This document shows, one piece after another, positions 23,400-36,466 of a DNA stretch of 64,000 nucleotides. The position numbers were made by a program, and so were the translations under genes. The notes beneath the pieces are model-generated. The model was not told the origin of the DNA, ran no database searches, and saw only the letters and a list, made by a program, of their open reading frames with translations. The DNA is from Desmodus rotundus (taxonomy: Eukaryota; Chordata; Mammalia; Chiroptera; Phyllostomidae). Every line of letters begins with the position of its first letter. Position 1 is the first letter of the stretch. The stretch lies in contig NC_071388.1 in the NCBI RefSeq assembly GCF_022682495.2, positions 14,867,171 to 14,931,170 on the forward strand, in the 5' to 3' direction.

Positions 23400-24910
23400 A
23401 TACTAGTGAATTATAACTTGATTCAGATTTCCTGTAATATTACAGGAGACAGCTTAAATAGTCTCATATATTGGCCTTGATATTCTTTGCCTTCTGATAC
23501 CACTTGCATGCTTCCCTATGCACAACTAACCCTGAAGCTGTGGGTGCCAGAGAAAACGATATTAGCCACAGAGAAAGCAGATATGCAGCCTTCATCAAAA
23601 TGTATGCCTTCATCAGAGGTATATTTACATGGACTTTATTTGTAAATGGTGTTTATAAAATTAATCATATCTTGTGGCTGGAAAACGCCCTCTAGAAGAC
23701 TACAATCCAGCTCTACTCCTCTGATCACCTTATTTTCTACTACATATTCCAGTTGTACCAAGAAAACAATTACAACAGTAAAGGTAGAGCTTATTTCCAA
23801 GAAGATAAATGGTTATGGAGAAGGATTTACCACTACAATGGTTCCAGACTTAGTTCTTAGATTAGAGAATGAGCTCCCAGAATACAAAACAACTTAAAAT
23901 GATGGAGCATTTGATATATACATATCATGATGTTAAAATTGCTTTCCCAAGTAGATGCTTATTTCCTTTCTTTACTGGGTTCAAACTGTGTAGACCAGGG
24001 GGTCAGGTAAAATCTCCACTGCAGGAAATATGAATTTTAAATCTTTCAAAAGGCATTCCATTTATTTCCCTGTAATTAGACAATTAATTCTACTGGGATT
24101 TATAGACTACACACAGTGAGAGAAGGGAAAAGAAAAGTTGTAAATCAAATATTTCAAATTTACTTGAAAGGTCACTGAATCATATGGCTTACTTCAGAAG
24201 TATTTAAGTGGAAATAAAGAAGTTAGGAAACAAATTAGCTAAGTAACTCAAATTATAAAGTTAGTTACTTAATTATTATGTAGAAGGCTTTTCTCCATAA
24301 ATGCTCACTAGTGTGTTTGGATAAATAATTTTGAATAATTTTGTAAATACTTTGCAACATATTTTATTTATCCTTCATTGTTTTCAGATCGATATGTGAT
24401 GTATATAAGACTTGAAGTTGCTTTCATCATAAAAAATAACACAAAATAGTGGAACATTATTTGTCTTTTATGTTATGACATTGAAATGTATTTTGAAAGT
24501 TGTAAACAAAAACATTAATTTTTGGAGTCAGGATATTGGTAGCAAAATTGATTTAACTGCTAAAATGTTAACAATATCTTGCAAAATATATTTGTGAAAT
24601 TTATGTGCAAACTAGTATTTGATGAAGTAAAATATGATTCTTAAGTTGATCTAAGTTATGATGATAAGGGTAAAAATAAAATTTTTATGTTATTTCTGCC
24701 ACACCTTGTTAATGTCATTATTTCATATTAATATAGTAGCTCATAGTACCATTTTTTACCTCAAATGCAGGTGACATTATAATAGTTTATTTTACTATAT
24801 AATGTAGCATGTAAAATATGTTATATTGAAATATAATCTATTGAATAATTTTACTTATATAATCATCTACAAATACAGAAATAGAGTAGATATTCTGTTA
24901 GACTTCAAAA
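23400..24910. other. Non-coding AT-rich stretch
   Basis: Short open frames at 23504-23897 have no recognisable domain. No repeat is recognised with confidence. Confidence 0.45.
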
Positions 24911-24914
24911 TATA

Positions 24915-25435
24915 TCTGACATTTCACCACTTCTTAGCAAGATTACTGCTATCACCTTGATCTAATTTACCATTATTTTTCACCTGTATTATTACAATAA
25001 CTTTCTAATTGGCTACTTTTGAGTTGATTTCTTTTATCACCATTGGTCTTGACCAATACCTATTCCCATTTCAGGAATATTTTTTTCTGAATATTTCCTG
25101 TCTGAAATTCTCTTGCTTTGACATATGTCATTTGTATATTTTTATTTTAAGTCTATGTTTGTATTTTACATTTTTAGTTAGCTTTCCCTTGATCACCCCT
25201 TCCAGAAGAAAAATATCTGTTTGCTCCTCAATGCTTATAAATTTTACTGAACTTTATTTTTACCCATAGTACTTATCAAAATATGGCATTTACTCATATA
25301 TTTTTAAACATCTGTCTTCCCCGCACTGACGCTGGAAGAACATTCTGTTTTCATCATTACTATATTTTTCTACACCTAGCATAGGCAGTGAAAATACTCA
25401 CTAAATATTTAATGAATAAATGAAGTGAAAAGGAA
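24915..25435 (+). mobile_element. L2 LINE 3' portion
   Basis: The order of motifs follows L2: TTTCACCACTTCTTAGC, ACTGCTATCACCTTGATC, CACCTGTATTATTACAATAA, CTTTCTAATTGGC, then after a degraded middle ACACCTAGCATAGGCAGTG, CTCACTAAATATTTAATGAA and a TGAATAAATGAA end. The coding frame is destroyed. Confidence 0.6.
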
Positions 25436-28400
25436 GGAAGGACAAATATGAAAATAAAAAGAAAATGAAGGAAAGAGAATAAAATGGAAAATAGGAAAAA
25501 AAAGTATATTAGGCCTGAGATTCAACAAGATAAACTTATTTGAAATGACATCTAACTAAGTATAGGGAGAAAAGGGACTAAAATACAGTACATAAACAAC
25601 ACCAAGTAATACAGATTGACAGGCACAGGGTAAAGAAATAGATAATAGAGGTATGTTGGGTTAGGGGCATAACTTGGGCAGAATATACATTTATGTGGTT
25701 TTGTCTGTTGATTGGTTGGTTTTATGTTGCTGTTGGTGGTGGTCAGTACTTACAATTATGAAGTTAAATATAATGCTGTCGATTTGGCAACACCGTATGT
25801 TGAAGATTGAAGAATAATATAATCACCAAAGCAGAAATAGAGCCAGAAAAGTCCAAAGAAAAAATCAATTTGATAAGTTAATACAATTACAATCATGGAA
25901 AAAAGGGTATCAGTAAACAAAGTTAGGAATTCATTAGGGCATGAAAAATAAAACAGTGATTGTGATGGAAAATAAGGAAAATTAATGGGGGCAAAATATT
26001 TGTCAAGTTTTTCTACTGATAATTTGTCAAAACTTAGTAAAGACCTAGAAATAAAAAGTTAAGTTTTAATCAATGAACACAGTTGAATCAGTAAAATCTC
26101 TGTTAAAGTCTTTAAGTAGGTAGATTAAACCAATAATATATATTTTATGATTCATGGCAATTTAAAAGAAAAATTTTGTAAATAAAATCATAGCAATAGA
26201 TGAAAATATATTTTCAATAAGATAAGGGCATAGAAAAGAAACCAGAAAAATAATGAACAAGTCAGGTAGTATATTTAAAGGTTGTAATTACATATCTACA
26301 AGTTGACACACTACCAGAAGTGGCAATATGGAAAACAAGAAGCTTCATGTATGGCTACAGACCAAATTAGAGTTAATCAATTTTATTGCTGTATTGTTAA
26401 TTCATGAGAAAACTCATGAATTATTTGTTTTACAATTGCATATGAAGAAATTTTAAAGTGCTTTAAAGTTAAGCCCTAAGGGTTCCATAGAAACAATTTT
26501 TTTAAAGATCTTCATTGCAACTGTGCTAAGGGAGTGGGTGATTTTCATAGCTGTGCAGACATTCCCTAGGACACAGGAAATATGCTTCATATGGGAAATA
26601 TACCTGTCTTGTAGATTCCAATTCGATGAAGACACCTTCAACTTTAATACAATGGTATTATATTCATAGCAAGTGGGAAGGCCTTTTGCTATGTTAAAAG
26701 CTTCCAAAACTAGCTGCTTCTCCTTTGGAATGTAGATGCATCCCAGGTCTTCAGGCCTCAGCTACTTTTTTCCAGTTCTATTTTTAGGAAAAATGGACTT
26801 GAGTTACAACCTTTTGCCACTTAACATGTTCTAAACCATGATATTCATGCCATTCTTAGAAATTCTTAAGTCTTGTCATTAAGTCAGCAACTAAATTAAA
26901 TTTTAAAAAGCTTTTTTAAAGTAAATTCTGGCTAATTAAATATCAACTTTTTAAATAACTTATATTAAAAATAATCTACATCACTCTGTTGACTTCAAAG
27001 TTATTATCTTTTTCATTAGAGTAAATATTTTCCTTAATGTTCAACAATAGAGTGAGCAACAGAAAATATGGAATAGAGGAGAAATTTAAGGCAGCCAATA
27101 AGTTAGGGAGATGGCCTTGCTATTTTTCAATTAAATATGTATATGGTAATATCAAAACCTGGGAAGGAGAAGAAAAACGTAGGTAGGCTAACAGAGTGGA
27201 GAATGTGATGGAGTTCTGGAGGTGTGCCAAGGACTGGCATTTGCTTGGGTTTAGCAGTGAAACCTCTATTGACTGACACAAGACCAGTAACATGCTAGAG
27301 GATAAAAGCTACACAGTCTTAGAGGATGACTAGAAAGAATTTCAAACCACAGTGACAGACAGTCGAGTGATCACATTTGAATGATGTTAAGTGTCACTGA
27401 GATTAAGTGCTTCCATATAGAGGAAATGCACAAAAGTAAAAAGACACAATATTTTTGACAAGCAGATGTATATCTTTACCTGTCCTGTCAGAAAAATGAA
27501 GATCTGTTGCCATATTACTCTTATTAAAAACATCATGGTCACATAATTGTTTCTTTTATATTGTTTTCAATAAAATCTTCTTAGGAGCAAGGTACCAATT
27601 TGCATTAATTTCACATTTCAGGTTCTGAAAAATCAAAAGCTCCAAAGAAGTTAATATGATCACCAACCTGGAGTTGTCAGGCTAAATTCTGAATCTCACC
27701 CTCTGTGTGTGCACATGTACTTGTAGTATGTGTGTGTGTGCTTGAGTTCCCTTTATTTAGTAAACAGGAGATGGCAGCATCTGACCATTACTTAAAACAT
27801 GAGGTAATTGAACTGATCTGGCTCAGAAGTCTCCAAATGTGCCATATACACATGCACCACGCCCTCTATCATTTTGCAATTAGAGTGGATCAGTGCATAT
27901 TTAATTTAAGGCATTAGAAAGAAAAACAAATATCTGATTTGCTTTTGTTCTTTGGCATGACATATCATGTGATCAAAAAAATGGTCTTTTGATAATGAAT
28001 GATTTTAAATTTAGAAAGCAAACAAAATAAAAAGGTAGACTTACAAAAGTCTGACCTTTCAGGAAGGTTGGGCTCTTTATGCACTGCATGTATTTGTCAA
28101 TTTGATGGATAAAGTTCTAACTTATTTTTCTATGGAAGCCATTTAACAATGGTTTTTAAATTCACAAATAGTTAAAATGTAAGGATACTGGTTAACAGTT
28201 GGCAAAGAAGGGAAGTAAACTGAAAGTGTGAACAGCTTTGCCACCAACTTGCTATTTTAGTCTGTGTAAGGTAATGGGTATTCATAGCTGTGGCACTCAT
28301 CATTGATAGCCTCTCAAAATAATTTGTCCTTGCTCTTGGAGTCTCCTTCTTTAGAGAGGAACAATGCCAGGTCCTCAAGCTATTGTTCCCCTTTTAACTA

Positions 28401-31140
28401 GAACATGAATTACCTTTTTGGAGCAAGGGGGTGAGTGGCCTAGAGACATCTGAGATTGTGTTTTCTTCTTACTAAAGAGAAAGTCATAGGCAAGAAGCTA
28501 GACTTCTTTTCCTGTGTTTTGTCAATAGTATAGGAGGACAAATTTTGGGGGCTTCCAAGGCCACATTATGAACATGGGAAAGAAGGATGCCTCACAATTC
28601 ACAAGAAAGGTGATTCTGACAGCGTGCAATTTTATAACTGCAGAGATAAAAACGTTGGAGGCCTGGTGCAAAATTAAACAATAAATTTGAGATCTCTTCT
28701 TCTTAAAAGAGGGAAAAGTGTTAAAGGTAATAAATATAAAGCTTTCCATTTTCCATGGTTTGTCTCTTGTCATGATGTTTTCTATTGCTATTTAATGTGA
28801 TTTTAAACATAAAAAACTATAATTGTTAATCATAGATGAATTGTTCCATTTATATTTATGTTGCACAGTTCCAGTTTTAATGGCAATTATAAGAACAGTT
28901 AGCATCATGTGGAACCACTGACATTACACGATTTATGAACTGTAACTGGTGTGTGCATATGTGTTTTGTTCTTAAAACAGTGAAAACGGCACATAACTAA
29001 CTCAACTGTTTTTGTTTCATTTCTCGATCTGGGCCCATTTTACCAACACTTGCTCCCTTTATCTTACCAATGGGTAAGAAAAAACTGAAAAAAAAAAAAA
29101 GAACTATGGGTCACCCTGACCTTCCCTTTCCTTCTGTGGCATTTTCAGTGCACATACTGGTTAGTACATGGCAGTAACATGAGTAAGAACATATGATTGG
29201 TTTCCTTAGGCATATGCTTCTTAGAACCCCATTGCTTTCTTCTTGCTTTTGAAGCAAGTTATTGCTTGACCAGAAAATGTGGCCTCTCAGGGCTGTCAGT
29301 GCTCACACTTTTTTGTTGGTGCAACGTGCCTGCCTACCTACCTGTGCTTGTTTTAAGTCTCACTGACCGTATCACACCATAAAGCCACTGAAATTCTGTT
29401 TATATTGTATGTGTCCTCACTATCCACTTGCATCCTCCCTTGCCCCACAAGTCTTCATCTTTGAAATTCCAAGAAGTTATTCAGCATTGCAAGATGGCAA
29501 TAACTTTGCATTAAGTCTGGTGCTCCTCTCAGAGTGTGCTTTCTGTGACTGTGCAAGTGACTAACCCATCAAATCAGACCTGCTGCTCAACTGTATCCTG
29601 AATAGGTGAAAACATAATTAACCATTTTTTTTGTTTAAAACTCTTATAATTGGTGTATTGGACACTCTCCATCACCTCCAGATCCAATCTGCACAATCTT
29701 TACCTTACTCACACTTTTACATGCCCCAGAGAGTTTATGATGTATATAGTCAGTCACCCAGGCCCCTGCCTTTGTCCTCAGGTTGGGTTTGGTCAAAGAA
29801 AGGTACTGTTAGTAGATTACAGGGTGCGAGGAGAAGAGAATTCAGAGTTATTCTTCCCTTCTTCTTTATCACCAGCAATGTTTTGGCAATGGCTATATTT
29901 CTCTAGCGAAGACCACAGCTTGGGCTGGGCAGTTCCTATATCCCTGGCACTAGGTACCTCAACCCTTTCTGCTGCTGCTATTACTGGGTGCCTCACAGCC
30001 CCTTATCTGTTCTCTTGACCCTTTCCACATGTTAGTAAAGGATCATTTTATTAACTCTTTCTAATGTTTAACTGTCTAATCCTTTTTACTTTGGGGTCCT
30101 TAGTAATGTAGTTAGTGATATCATGCTCTTCTCAAGCCAAAAATTATCCTCTTAAAGTGCTATCACCCAGATACTGCCAATGCCTTCCAACCAAAAGAAC
30201 ATTGGAAGCACAGCTGTATTGGAGCAAAGTTGGGTGCAGTAGCTGGCTCACTGTAAGAGATGAGGGAGAACACATACCGCAGATAATTTTGGGAAGGGGA
30301 GGAGGGGGCATCTCTCTAAAATGTTATTAGAAAAACTTACAGAATTTGAGCTGTTATTAGGTAATTTGGGGGCTGGTTCCTGAAGCCAGATTTGCTCTGG
30401 ATGTGTGTAGCAGGAAGTGGGGGCAAGAATAAGATCATGTATCTTATGCAATCTAATCTAAAAGGAGAAAAATAAAATGAGGTCGAAGTTTTAATTGGAA
30501 ATGTACAACAGCAGTCAGCTGGGAGAGGGGAATGTTTGCTATCCTTGGTGTTTAAACAAACAGTAATTTGTTTTTGTCTGTGGTTTTAACTTTGGTCTCA
30601 CTTTATATGGTTCACACTGAGACCTTGTCTTACAGTGTTCCGGGTGATTTTCTACATTCAAGGAGAAAACACCAAAGTCCAGTTTTTAGTGTTAGGTACC
30701 TCCTAACAACACCAAGTTCTAGGGCCTAGGGTGAGGTCGGTTGTCAGATATCAGGAGCCGCTTTTTCTTTCTCACCACTAACTTGTTTAACCACATCCTA
30801 CTCATGCATCTTTGTTCAACCTAAGCTCTGCAGACTCTATTAATACATTTACAGTCAATTGTTAGTCTCTTTCCCAGATACAATATGTCTTCTCTTACCC
30901 TCGTAACTACTTATACCCCATATATTTTATTTTATTTAGTATTCTTTATTTTATTAACTCCAACTCCTTATTATGTCTAATTGTGCTCTCCTTAATTAGA
31001 TGGGTAATTTATACAAATCAGTAAATGACCATTTTTTTATTTTCCAAAATGTCTGAAAAAATGGATGGAAATGGCTTTAAAAAGAAGGAACACTGACTAT
31101 GGTGAAATACATCTTTTACAAACTTTATCTTAGTAACCAG
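25436..31140. other. Long non-coding stretch, no firm feature
   Basis: Mostly AT-rich unique-looking sequence. The minus-strand open frame at 26453-26707 and its upstream extension give a plausible-looking peptide, but I could not match it to any protein. At 27060-27420 there is sequence that may be an old repeat. At about 29630-30100 the layout (mixed composition, then TCATTTTATTAACTCTTTC) is LTR-like but unclassified. No gene is supported. Confidence 0.4.
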
Positions 31141-31148
31141 AAAAAATG

Positions 31149-31204
31149 TATATACATATATATGTATACACACACATATATACATATATACATGCATATA
31201 TATG
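31149..31204. repeat. (TA)n/(CA)n microsatellite
   Basis: Alternating TATACATA, TATATGTATA and CACACACA units. Simple repeat, likely polymorphic. Confidence 0.85.
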
Positions 31205-31315
31205 AGTATGCATGTTTTTCACACTAACTTTTTGGTAAATTTAATAATAAAGAACATATTATTTGATGACTACATGTTTTTTATGCATCTGTCAAATTAA
31301 AACTTGTTATGTGGA

Positions 31316-31513
31316 GCCCTGACTGGTGTGGCTTAGTTGGTTGCATGTCGTCCTGGAAAGCAAAAGGTTACTGTTTCGATTCCTGGTCAAGGAACATACC
31401 TAAGTTGTGAGTACTTGGTAGGGCACTAACAAGAGGCAAACGATTGATATTTCTCTACCTCTTTTTCTCTCACCCTTCTCTCTCTAAAATATAATAAATA
31501 AACAAAAATAAAC
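31316..31513 (+). mobile_element. Ves-type SINE, plus strand, diverged
   Basis: The head GCCCTGACTGGTGTGGCTTAG is followed by a degenerate B box (TTTCGATTCCTGGTC), AAGGAACATACCTAAGTTG, GATTGATATTTCTCTACC, a CT-rich tract and an A-rich tail with AATAAATAAAC. I could not identify clear target site duplications. It lies immediately upstream of an LTR-like block. Confidence 0.9.
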
Positions 31514-31519
31514 AGGTGG

Positions 31520-31930
31520 AACACAGGGTGCAGAATGGTGAGCAATTGCATTAAAGAAGTTCATTACTCACAGGTTTTGAAAGAGCCACATGGGGAGGTC
31601 AGGGCCATGTGCAGAGAGAGTGGAACCTCGGGTGCATACCTGCCTTTATCAGTGTCCATGTATTGCTTTTGGGTTCCTGGGCTAGAACCAGGTTGGTCAA
31701 TTGCATAGGGGTGTTATCATGAGGAACAAACAAGGGAAAGGCACTGGGAGGCAGTGGGTACTGTCGATCACTAGGTCTTTTGGGGACTCCATATCAGGAA
31801 GTTACATTTGCTTGTGCCTACAGCCTGTCATCTAGGGCAGGAGGGGGTGGAGTCAAACAAAATGGATGCTGAGGCAGCAACACTGTGGAGTCACTCGGGC
31901 AACCTCTCAACAATGTCCACTATGTATGGG
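31520..31930 (-). mobile_element. LTR-like block, possible solo ERV LTR on the minus strand
   Basis: Read on the minus strand the block is less AT-rich than its surroundings and shows an LTR-like layout: a GTTGCCCGAGTGACTCC segment, a CCACCCCCTCCTGCCC segment, AGGAACCCAAAAGC, and a GAGTAATGAACTTCTTTAAT stretch where a polyadenylation signal variant would sit. I see no paired LTR or gag sequence nearby. The family is not recognised; the call rests on composition and layout only. Confidence 0.35.
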
Positions 31931-33910
31931 ATTTCTGAGGGCATGATTCTCAATGGGAAATATAAACAGAAGTATCTGGAGTGGTATTGCTTACTTAATA
32001 TGTTAATATTTGATTTTAACAGGATGTAGGCTTAGAGCTTCTCATGGAGAATATTGTTGTTCTCTATGAAATTGTTAAGATAATGAGCCTGAACTAATAA
32101 AAATTATACTTAACATTATGGTGATACTTTCTGCAAGTGAGTGAGTTAATGTTTGCTATTTATAAATGTGTGCATATGGTTCACAGCATCCGCTCCATGC
32201 TAAAACCCAAAGGGGAGACACGAATGCATTGGTCCTCATGTCTAAATAAGTGCTTAATTATATTTACATGGGTTCCTGATAATGAAAAATATATCACTTA
32301 TTTCTTTCCATTTTCATGCATAAACAATGTTCTGTAGTTATCCACTTTCACTAAGGTTTTCCTTGCTGCAAATGTTTCCAATCTGCAATATACTGTTTGG
32401 CTTCAAGGATTTTATTCTTTTATTATTTCCCATATTGCCAAATGGTAAAATAATACGTATTTATTTATAAATTTAAGATTTGTGATTTAACATTCCGTTT
32501 TTTTTCCCTTTTTGGTATCAACTAAATTTGTATCTAAAGTCTGTAAAAGCAAAAAAAGAATGTTTATAATTTATGAAAATGTAAGTTGATATTTTACCTC
32601 ATAGTGCACTACACTGAGTTGTTAAAACAAGTGAAAATGCAGGATATTACGATAACTTTTCTTGTGAGTCACTCTGGTAGAGGAGATTTAATGGGATATT
32701 TGAAAGAGAAAAGAGAGCCCTATATGCAAACAAGACATATAGGTGCCTTCCAAAGATTTCTTCCCAATCTCATTCCCACTTCCAGGCAACAGGCAAATTA
32801 AAAGCAACGCCATTCCCCAAATTGTGTATCTTTGAAGGTGGACAAATAAAGTGTGTTAAACATGGGAAATGTTAATACATCTATACTACAGCCAAGTAAA
32901 TAGACCATCTAGTCATGTTCTATTAAAATTTCTGGATTGCATTTGAATAAATTACAAAAAAATGCTATGGAAACAGTAAAAACTTACTACAGAAGAAAAG
33001 TACATAAATTTGCAAAAAAAAGAGACTAAGAATGTATATTTTTGGAAGAGACAAGTGACAGGAAAAAGAATCCCTTGAAGTGCCTTCTATGATAAAATTA
33101 AAATCATATCCTAACATGGTGTTAAGATCTCAAGGATGTAATGAGAAAGCAGCCGAATGTGATGGAAATAGAGATTTTGCTGCAATTAAAAACCACAAGA
33201 AACATAGAACTCACTGATAGAAATCTGATCAAAGGCATGGAAGGTTATCTTTATATTATTACAGTTAGCATGGAGGAAAATTGGGAAAAAATAAATGATA
33301 TAAGAAGTGATATGAATACTGACAATATTGTATATTGACAGAAAAATAAATTTATTTATACATGTTAGAAGAAAACCATATAAAATTAAAAAACAAGCAC
33401 ATCAAATAGCATATTATAACTTAAATATAACTCTCAAATAAAATACATATCCTGATTAAATTATATAGAAAGTAACTGATAAACATATTTAGAAAATGTC
33501 ATATAAAAAATGCCCACCATTCACAGGATAGAAAACAGCAGTGTGTCTAACTCTCCACAGCTACATTTGTTGACCTAAGAGAGTGAAACACAGCCTAAAC
33601 CACAGGAAATCCAAGTGTATTATAATCAGTAAACTTGTCATTAGGAGACAGAAATCCTCACATGTGACAGAATTGGACGTCTCTCTCTAGCTGTTGGGAA
33701 CAGGCTTTTTCCTGGCCCCATGTTTCAGGCATTATGCCTTCAAATCTGTTCAGGTGGTTCTTTCCTGGATGTAGTTAGTTTCCCGTACACCATTAACTGG
33801 TTTTTAGTCAACTAAATACCCTGGGTGGAGCCTTTAAAGATCTCTGGAATTTTCCATCTTTGCAGGTTTGTTTGTTCTCTCTCTCTCCTGTACTCTTTTT
33901 TCTTTCTTTC

Positions 33911-33941
<31 letters not shown>

Positions 33942-34395
33942 TTTGTAAAACTCCTGCTGCACTGCATTACTTGGTCTTCCAACTCTGTCTCCTGACCTCA
34001 AGTAGAATCCTAGAAGCTTCTTGGATTTTACCTTCTTGTACCATGGCCTACAAACTTTCTCTAGGCAATAAAGTGGAACATGTATTAGGCTTGCCTAGTC
34101 TGCTTCCTTTCTCCCATGATTCAATATTCTTGGTTGCAGAAAATCCAGTAACGAGAGAGCTATGCATTCATATTTTTCTCATTTTCTAAAATTTAGGTGG
34201 ATGAGTAAATCTGGTCTCTGTTATTACATTTTGGCCACAAGAAATTATATATTCTGAATCTTTGAATCAGGATACCTTACATGTTGTACCATCATCACCT
34301 CCATTTTAATTCTTTTCAAAGTAAGGATGAAAGGAAGGAAAATGAGTAGAATACAAGAATTTCACCTCAATTCCATCTAATTCCTGAGATCCCAT
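31931..34395. other. Non-coding stretch with an unclassified repeat-like block
   Basis: Mostly AT-rich. A polypyrimidine tract lies at 33876-33944. The block 33700-34160 has an LTR-like feel (AGATCTCTGGAATTTTCC, CTCCTGCTGCACTGCATTA, a GCAATAAAGTGG polyadenylation-like signal near 34066) but I cannot classify it. Open frames at 33141-33338 and 33860-34189 show no domain. Confidence 0.4.
33876..33944 (+). repeat. Polypyrimidine tract, (CT)n/(TTTC)n/(TTC)n
   Basis: CTCTCTCTCTC, then TTTCTTTC and TTCTTCTTC units ending in a T12 run. Mirror-like polypyrimidine tracts can form triplex (H-DNA). Confidence 0.9.
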
Positions 34396-34403
34396 GGCTG
34401 TAC

Positions 34404-34548
34404 CAGGGGTGTCTCACCCATGGCCCATGGGCCACACATGTCCAAGGATGGCTATAAATACAAAATCATGCATTTACTTAAAACATTATGAGAATTTTGG
34501 TTTTCATTAGTATTTGGCCCAGAGATGCCAAAAAATTAGATACCCCTA
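34404..34548. mobile_element. Short hAT-like element
   Basis: The ends are CAGGGGTGTCTCACC and, on the minus strand, TAGGGGTATCTAAT, hAT-style terminal inverted repeats. The inside (GGCCCATGGGCCACACATG and, near the end, TTTGGCCCAGAGATGCC) resembles a family of non-autonomous mammalian hAT elements. I could not confirm an 8-bp target site duplication. Confidence 0.5.
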
Positions 34549-35429
34549 CTAGACAGCCCAGCTGTAGAAATTGTGGAAAGTAAACAGAAATATATTACAA
34601 TTTTATTATGTGTACTTTCTACAAAACCCATTGTTATCAAGTATTTACTAGTAAAACATAAAAAACACACACATTGTCTGTACTTCTCTAGATAAATTCA
34701 GAAAAGATTACTCATCCTATCCACTTTATAAGTATTAAAGTGAATTCATGATTATTTTGAGAATTTTAAAAACAGTCAACTTTAAGAAGGTCAAAAAGCT
34801 GTAAAAATTCTACACTTATATTTTTACCATGGTTGTCATTTACCATATTTGGATGTCTGTTCTGGAAGCCAAAGACCATATAACAGCTATAAGCTATCTA
34901 TATGGATTTGTACATTTATGTAAAATTTTCCTATAATCTTTGATGGCTACCTATCATATAAGGATATCCACAGCCTTTAAAAGGGGACATTTTTCCTGTT
35001 GTTGCTTCTTTCTTTTTCTGCAGCCATTGTTCTCTCTTTTCTTTCTGTTTCAGTGTCTCCAATACTGCCTCTTGTTTCACCGACTTCACAATCCCATAAT
35101 TGCATTTTTCCTTAAAATGTATACAGTGTAGTAATTACTGATATGGATGACCTTAACCTTAGTTGGTTAATTAAAACCTAGATACAGTGGTTGCTTAGAC
35201 TCAATGAAATATTTTCTCTAAACTTCCTTTTAATAATAGAGAGGAGGAATCAATTGCTGAAATTGGTAGCAATGCTGGAGTGGATGTTTCACATGCAAAT
35301 GACTCATTCACTAGGACGGTAGAGTGTGGCCCAGAAAACATCCAGGCATTAGATGTATATCGGTGAGAGAAGCGTTTGTGAGAAATACTGAAGCAAATCG
35401 GTAGAGGTTCTGATATGTGAAATGCACCC

Positions 35430-35790
35430 ATTAAATTATTGAACATTTTTTCACAATTTCTCTTAATAAGCCTTTCAGAAGACTTTTGCTTTCACTTGAA
35501 CAGAACAGTACAGTCCCAGGAATATGTAGGCTCTCTGTACATTTGCTATGACCTGGTTTACAGAGACCTTTTCCGTTTTACCATTCTGTCCATTATGCCA
35601 ATCATGGTATGCAATGAGTTTCCTGTCAGAACTAATAACATGTAAGATAGACATTGGTGACATCATGCTCATCCACTACAAGGATGGTATCATGCTGATG
35701 AGACTTAGAGAAAAGGAAGTAGCAAATAGCACAGACATCTTTAACTCCACCTTAAAAATCCAGGTGCATGTCAATTCCTTCTCTGTTGTG
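35430..35790 (+). pseudogene. Endogenous retrovirus pol fragment (class I, gamma-like reverse transcriptase), decayed
   Basis: Translated pieces in more than one + frame line up in order with a gammaretrovirus-like reverse transcriptase. First comes a FFTISLNKPF-type stretch at about 35449-35478. Then, after a frame change, come PQEYVGSLYICYDLVYRDL at about 35515-35571 (aligning with the conserved PQG and LVxRDL region) and a DIMLI block at about 35659-35673, where the catalytic motif is already degraded. A KEVANSTDIF block follows near 35718-35747. Frames are broken by shifts and in-frame stops, and no gag, env or paired LTRs are seen. It is an old, non-functional relic. The call is from motif order only; a chance match is unlikely but not excluded. 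Confidence 0.6.
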
Positions 35791-36237
35791 AAAGTAATAA
35801 CCTCATATCTGGTTTCCCAGAGTCTTCCCTTGCTTCCTTCAGTGTCTTCTCCACAAAGAAGTGATCGAGATTGATTAAGTTTACTACATTAGTATGTACA
35901 TTTGTATCAAAATACCATTATCAAAGATACAGAGATTAAATGAATTATAACACAATTTTATGGAGTGTTTTATTTTTTCATAGAATTTTGTTCTCATAAA
36001 ATATTACATTTTAATAATATATTTTGCTCAGTCAATATATGGTATTCCTTTTTTCATAATCAGAAACTATCTTAACATGATAGATATATTTCATCTGCGT
36101 ACTGAGAGTACACGTAGGTTCTTATCTTACATTTTACCTGATTGGCAGTTATCCTTGATAGAATAAATCTCAGGAACATCATGTGAAGAAAAAATAAATT
36201 ATTTTTTTATTGAATTAAAAGTGAATTGAATTTAAGA
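35791..36237. other. Non-coding stretch, nothing recognised
   Basis: AT-rich sequence between the pol relic and a Ves SINE. It may hold more degraded retroviral sequence that I cannot recognise. Confidence 0.4.
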
Positions 36238-36250
36238 AATAGATTAAACA

Positions 36251-36453
36251 GCCCTGGCTGGTGTGGCTCAGAGGGTTGAGTGCCAGCCTGAGAAGCGAGA
36301 GGACGCTGCTTGATTCCCAGTCAGGACACACGCCTGGGTTGCGGGCCAGGTTCCTAGTAGGAGGCATGTGGATGCAAGTGCACATTGATATTTCTCTCCT
36401 TCTCTTTCTCTTTCCCTTCCTCTCTAAAAATAAATAAACAAAATCTTTTAAAC
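36251..36453 (+). mobile_element. Ves-type SINE, full length, plus strand
   Basis: This is the best preserved copy: GCCCTGGCTGGTGTGGCTCAG head, A-box-like TGGCTCAGAGGGTTGAG, B-box-like GCTTGATTCCC, GGTTGCGGGCCAGG, TTGATATTTCTCTCC, a CT-rich tract and an A-rich tail with AATAAATAAAC. Flanking duplications AATAGATTAAACA (36238-36250) and AATAGGTTAAACA (36454-36466) differ at one base. The RNA polymerase III promoter boxes are recognisable. Confidence 0.95.
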
Positions 36454-36466
36454 AATAGGTTAAACA

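Noticed and set aside
26398..26423. Inverted repeat with 11-bp arms and an AAAA loop
   Set aside because: Short and AT-rich; far below the two long hairpins in significance.
26453..26760. Minus-strand open frame considered as a processed pseudogene of an ESCRT-III (CHMP) protein
   Set aside because: Only a short, vague similarity in amino-acid pattern; nucleotide-level similarity to what I know of the gene is poor and no poly-A tail or flanking duplications were seen.
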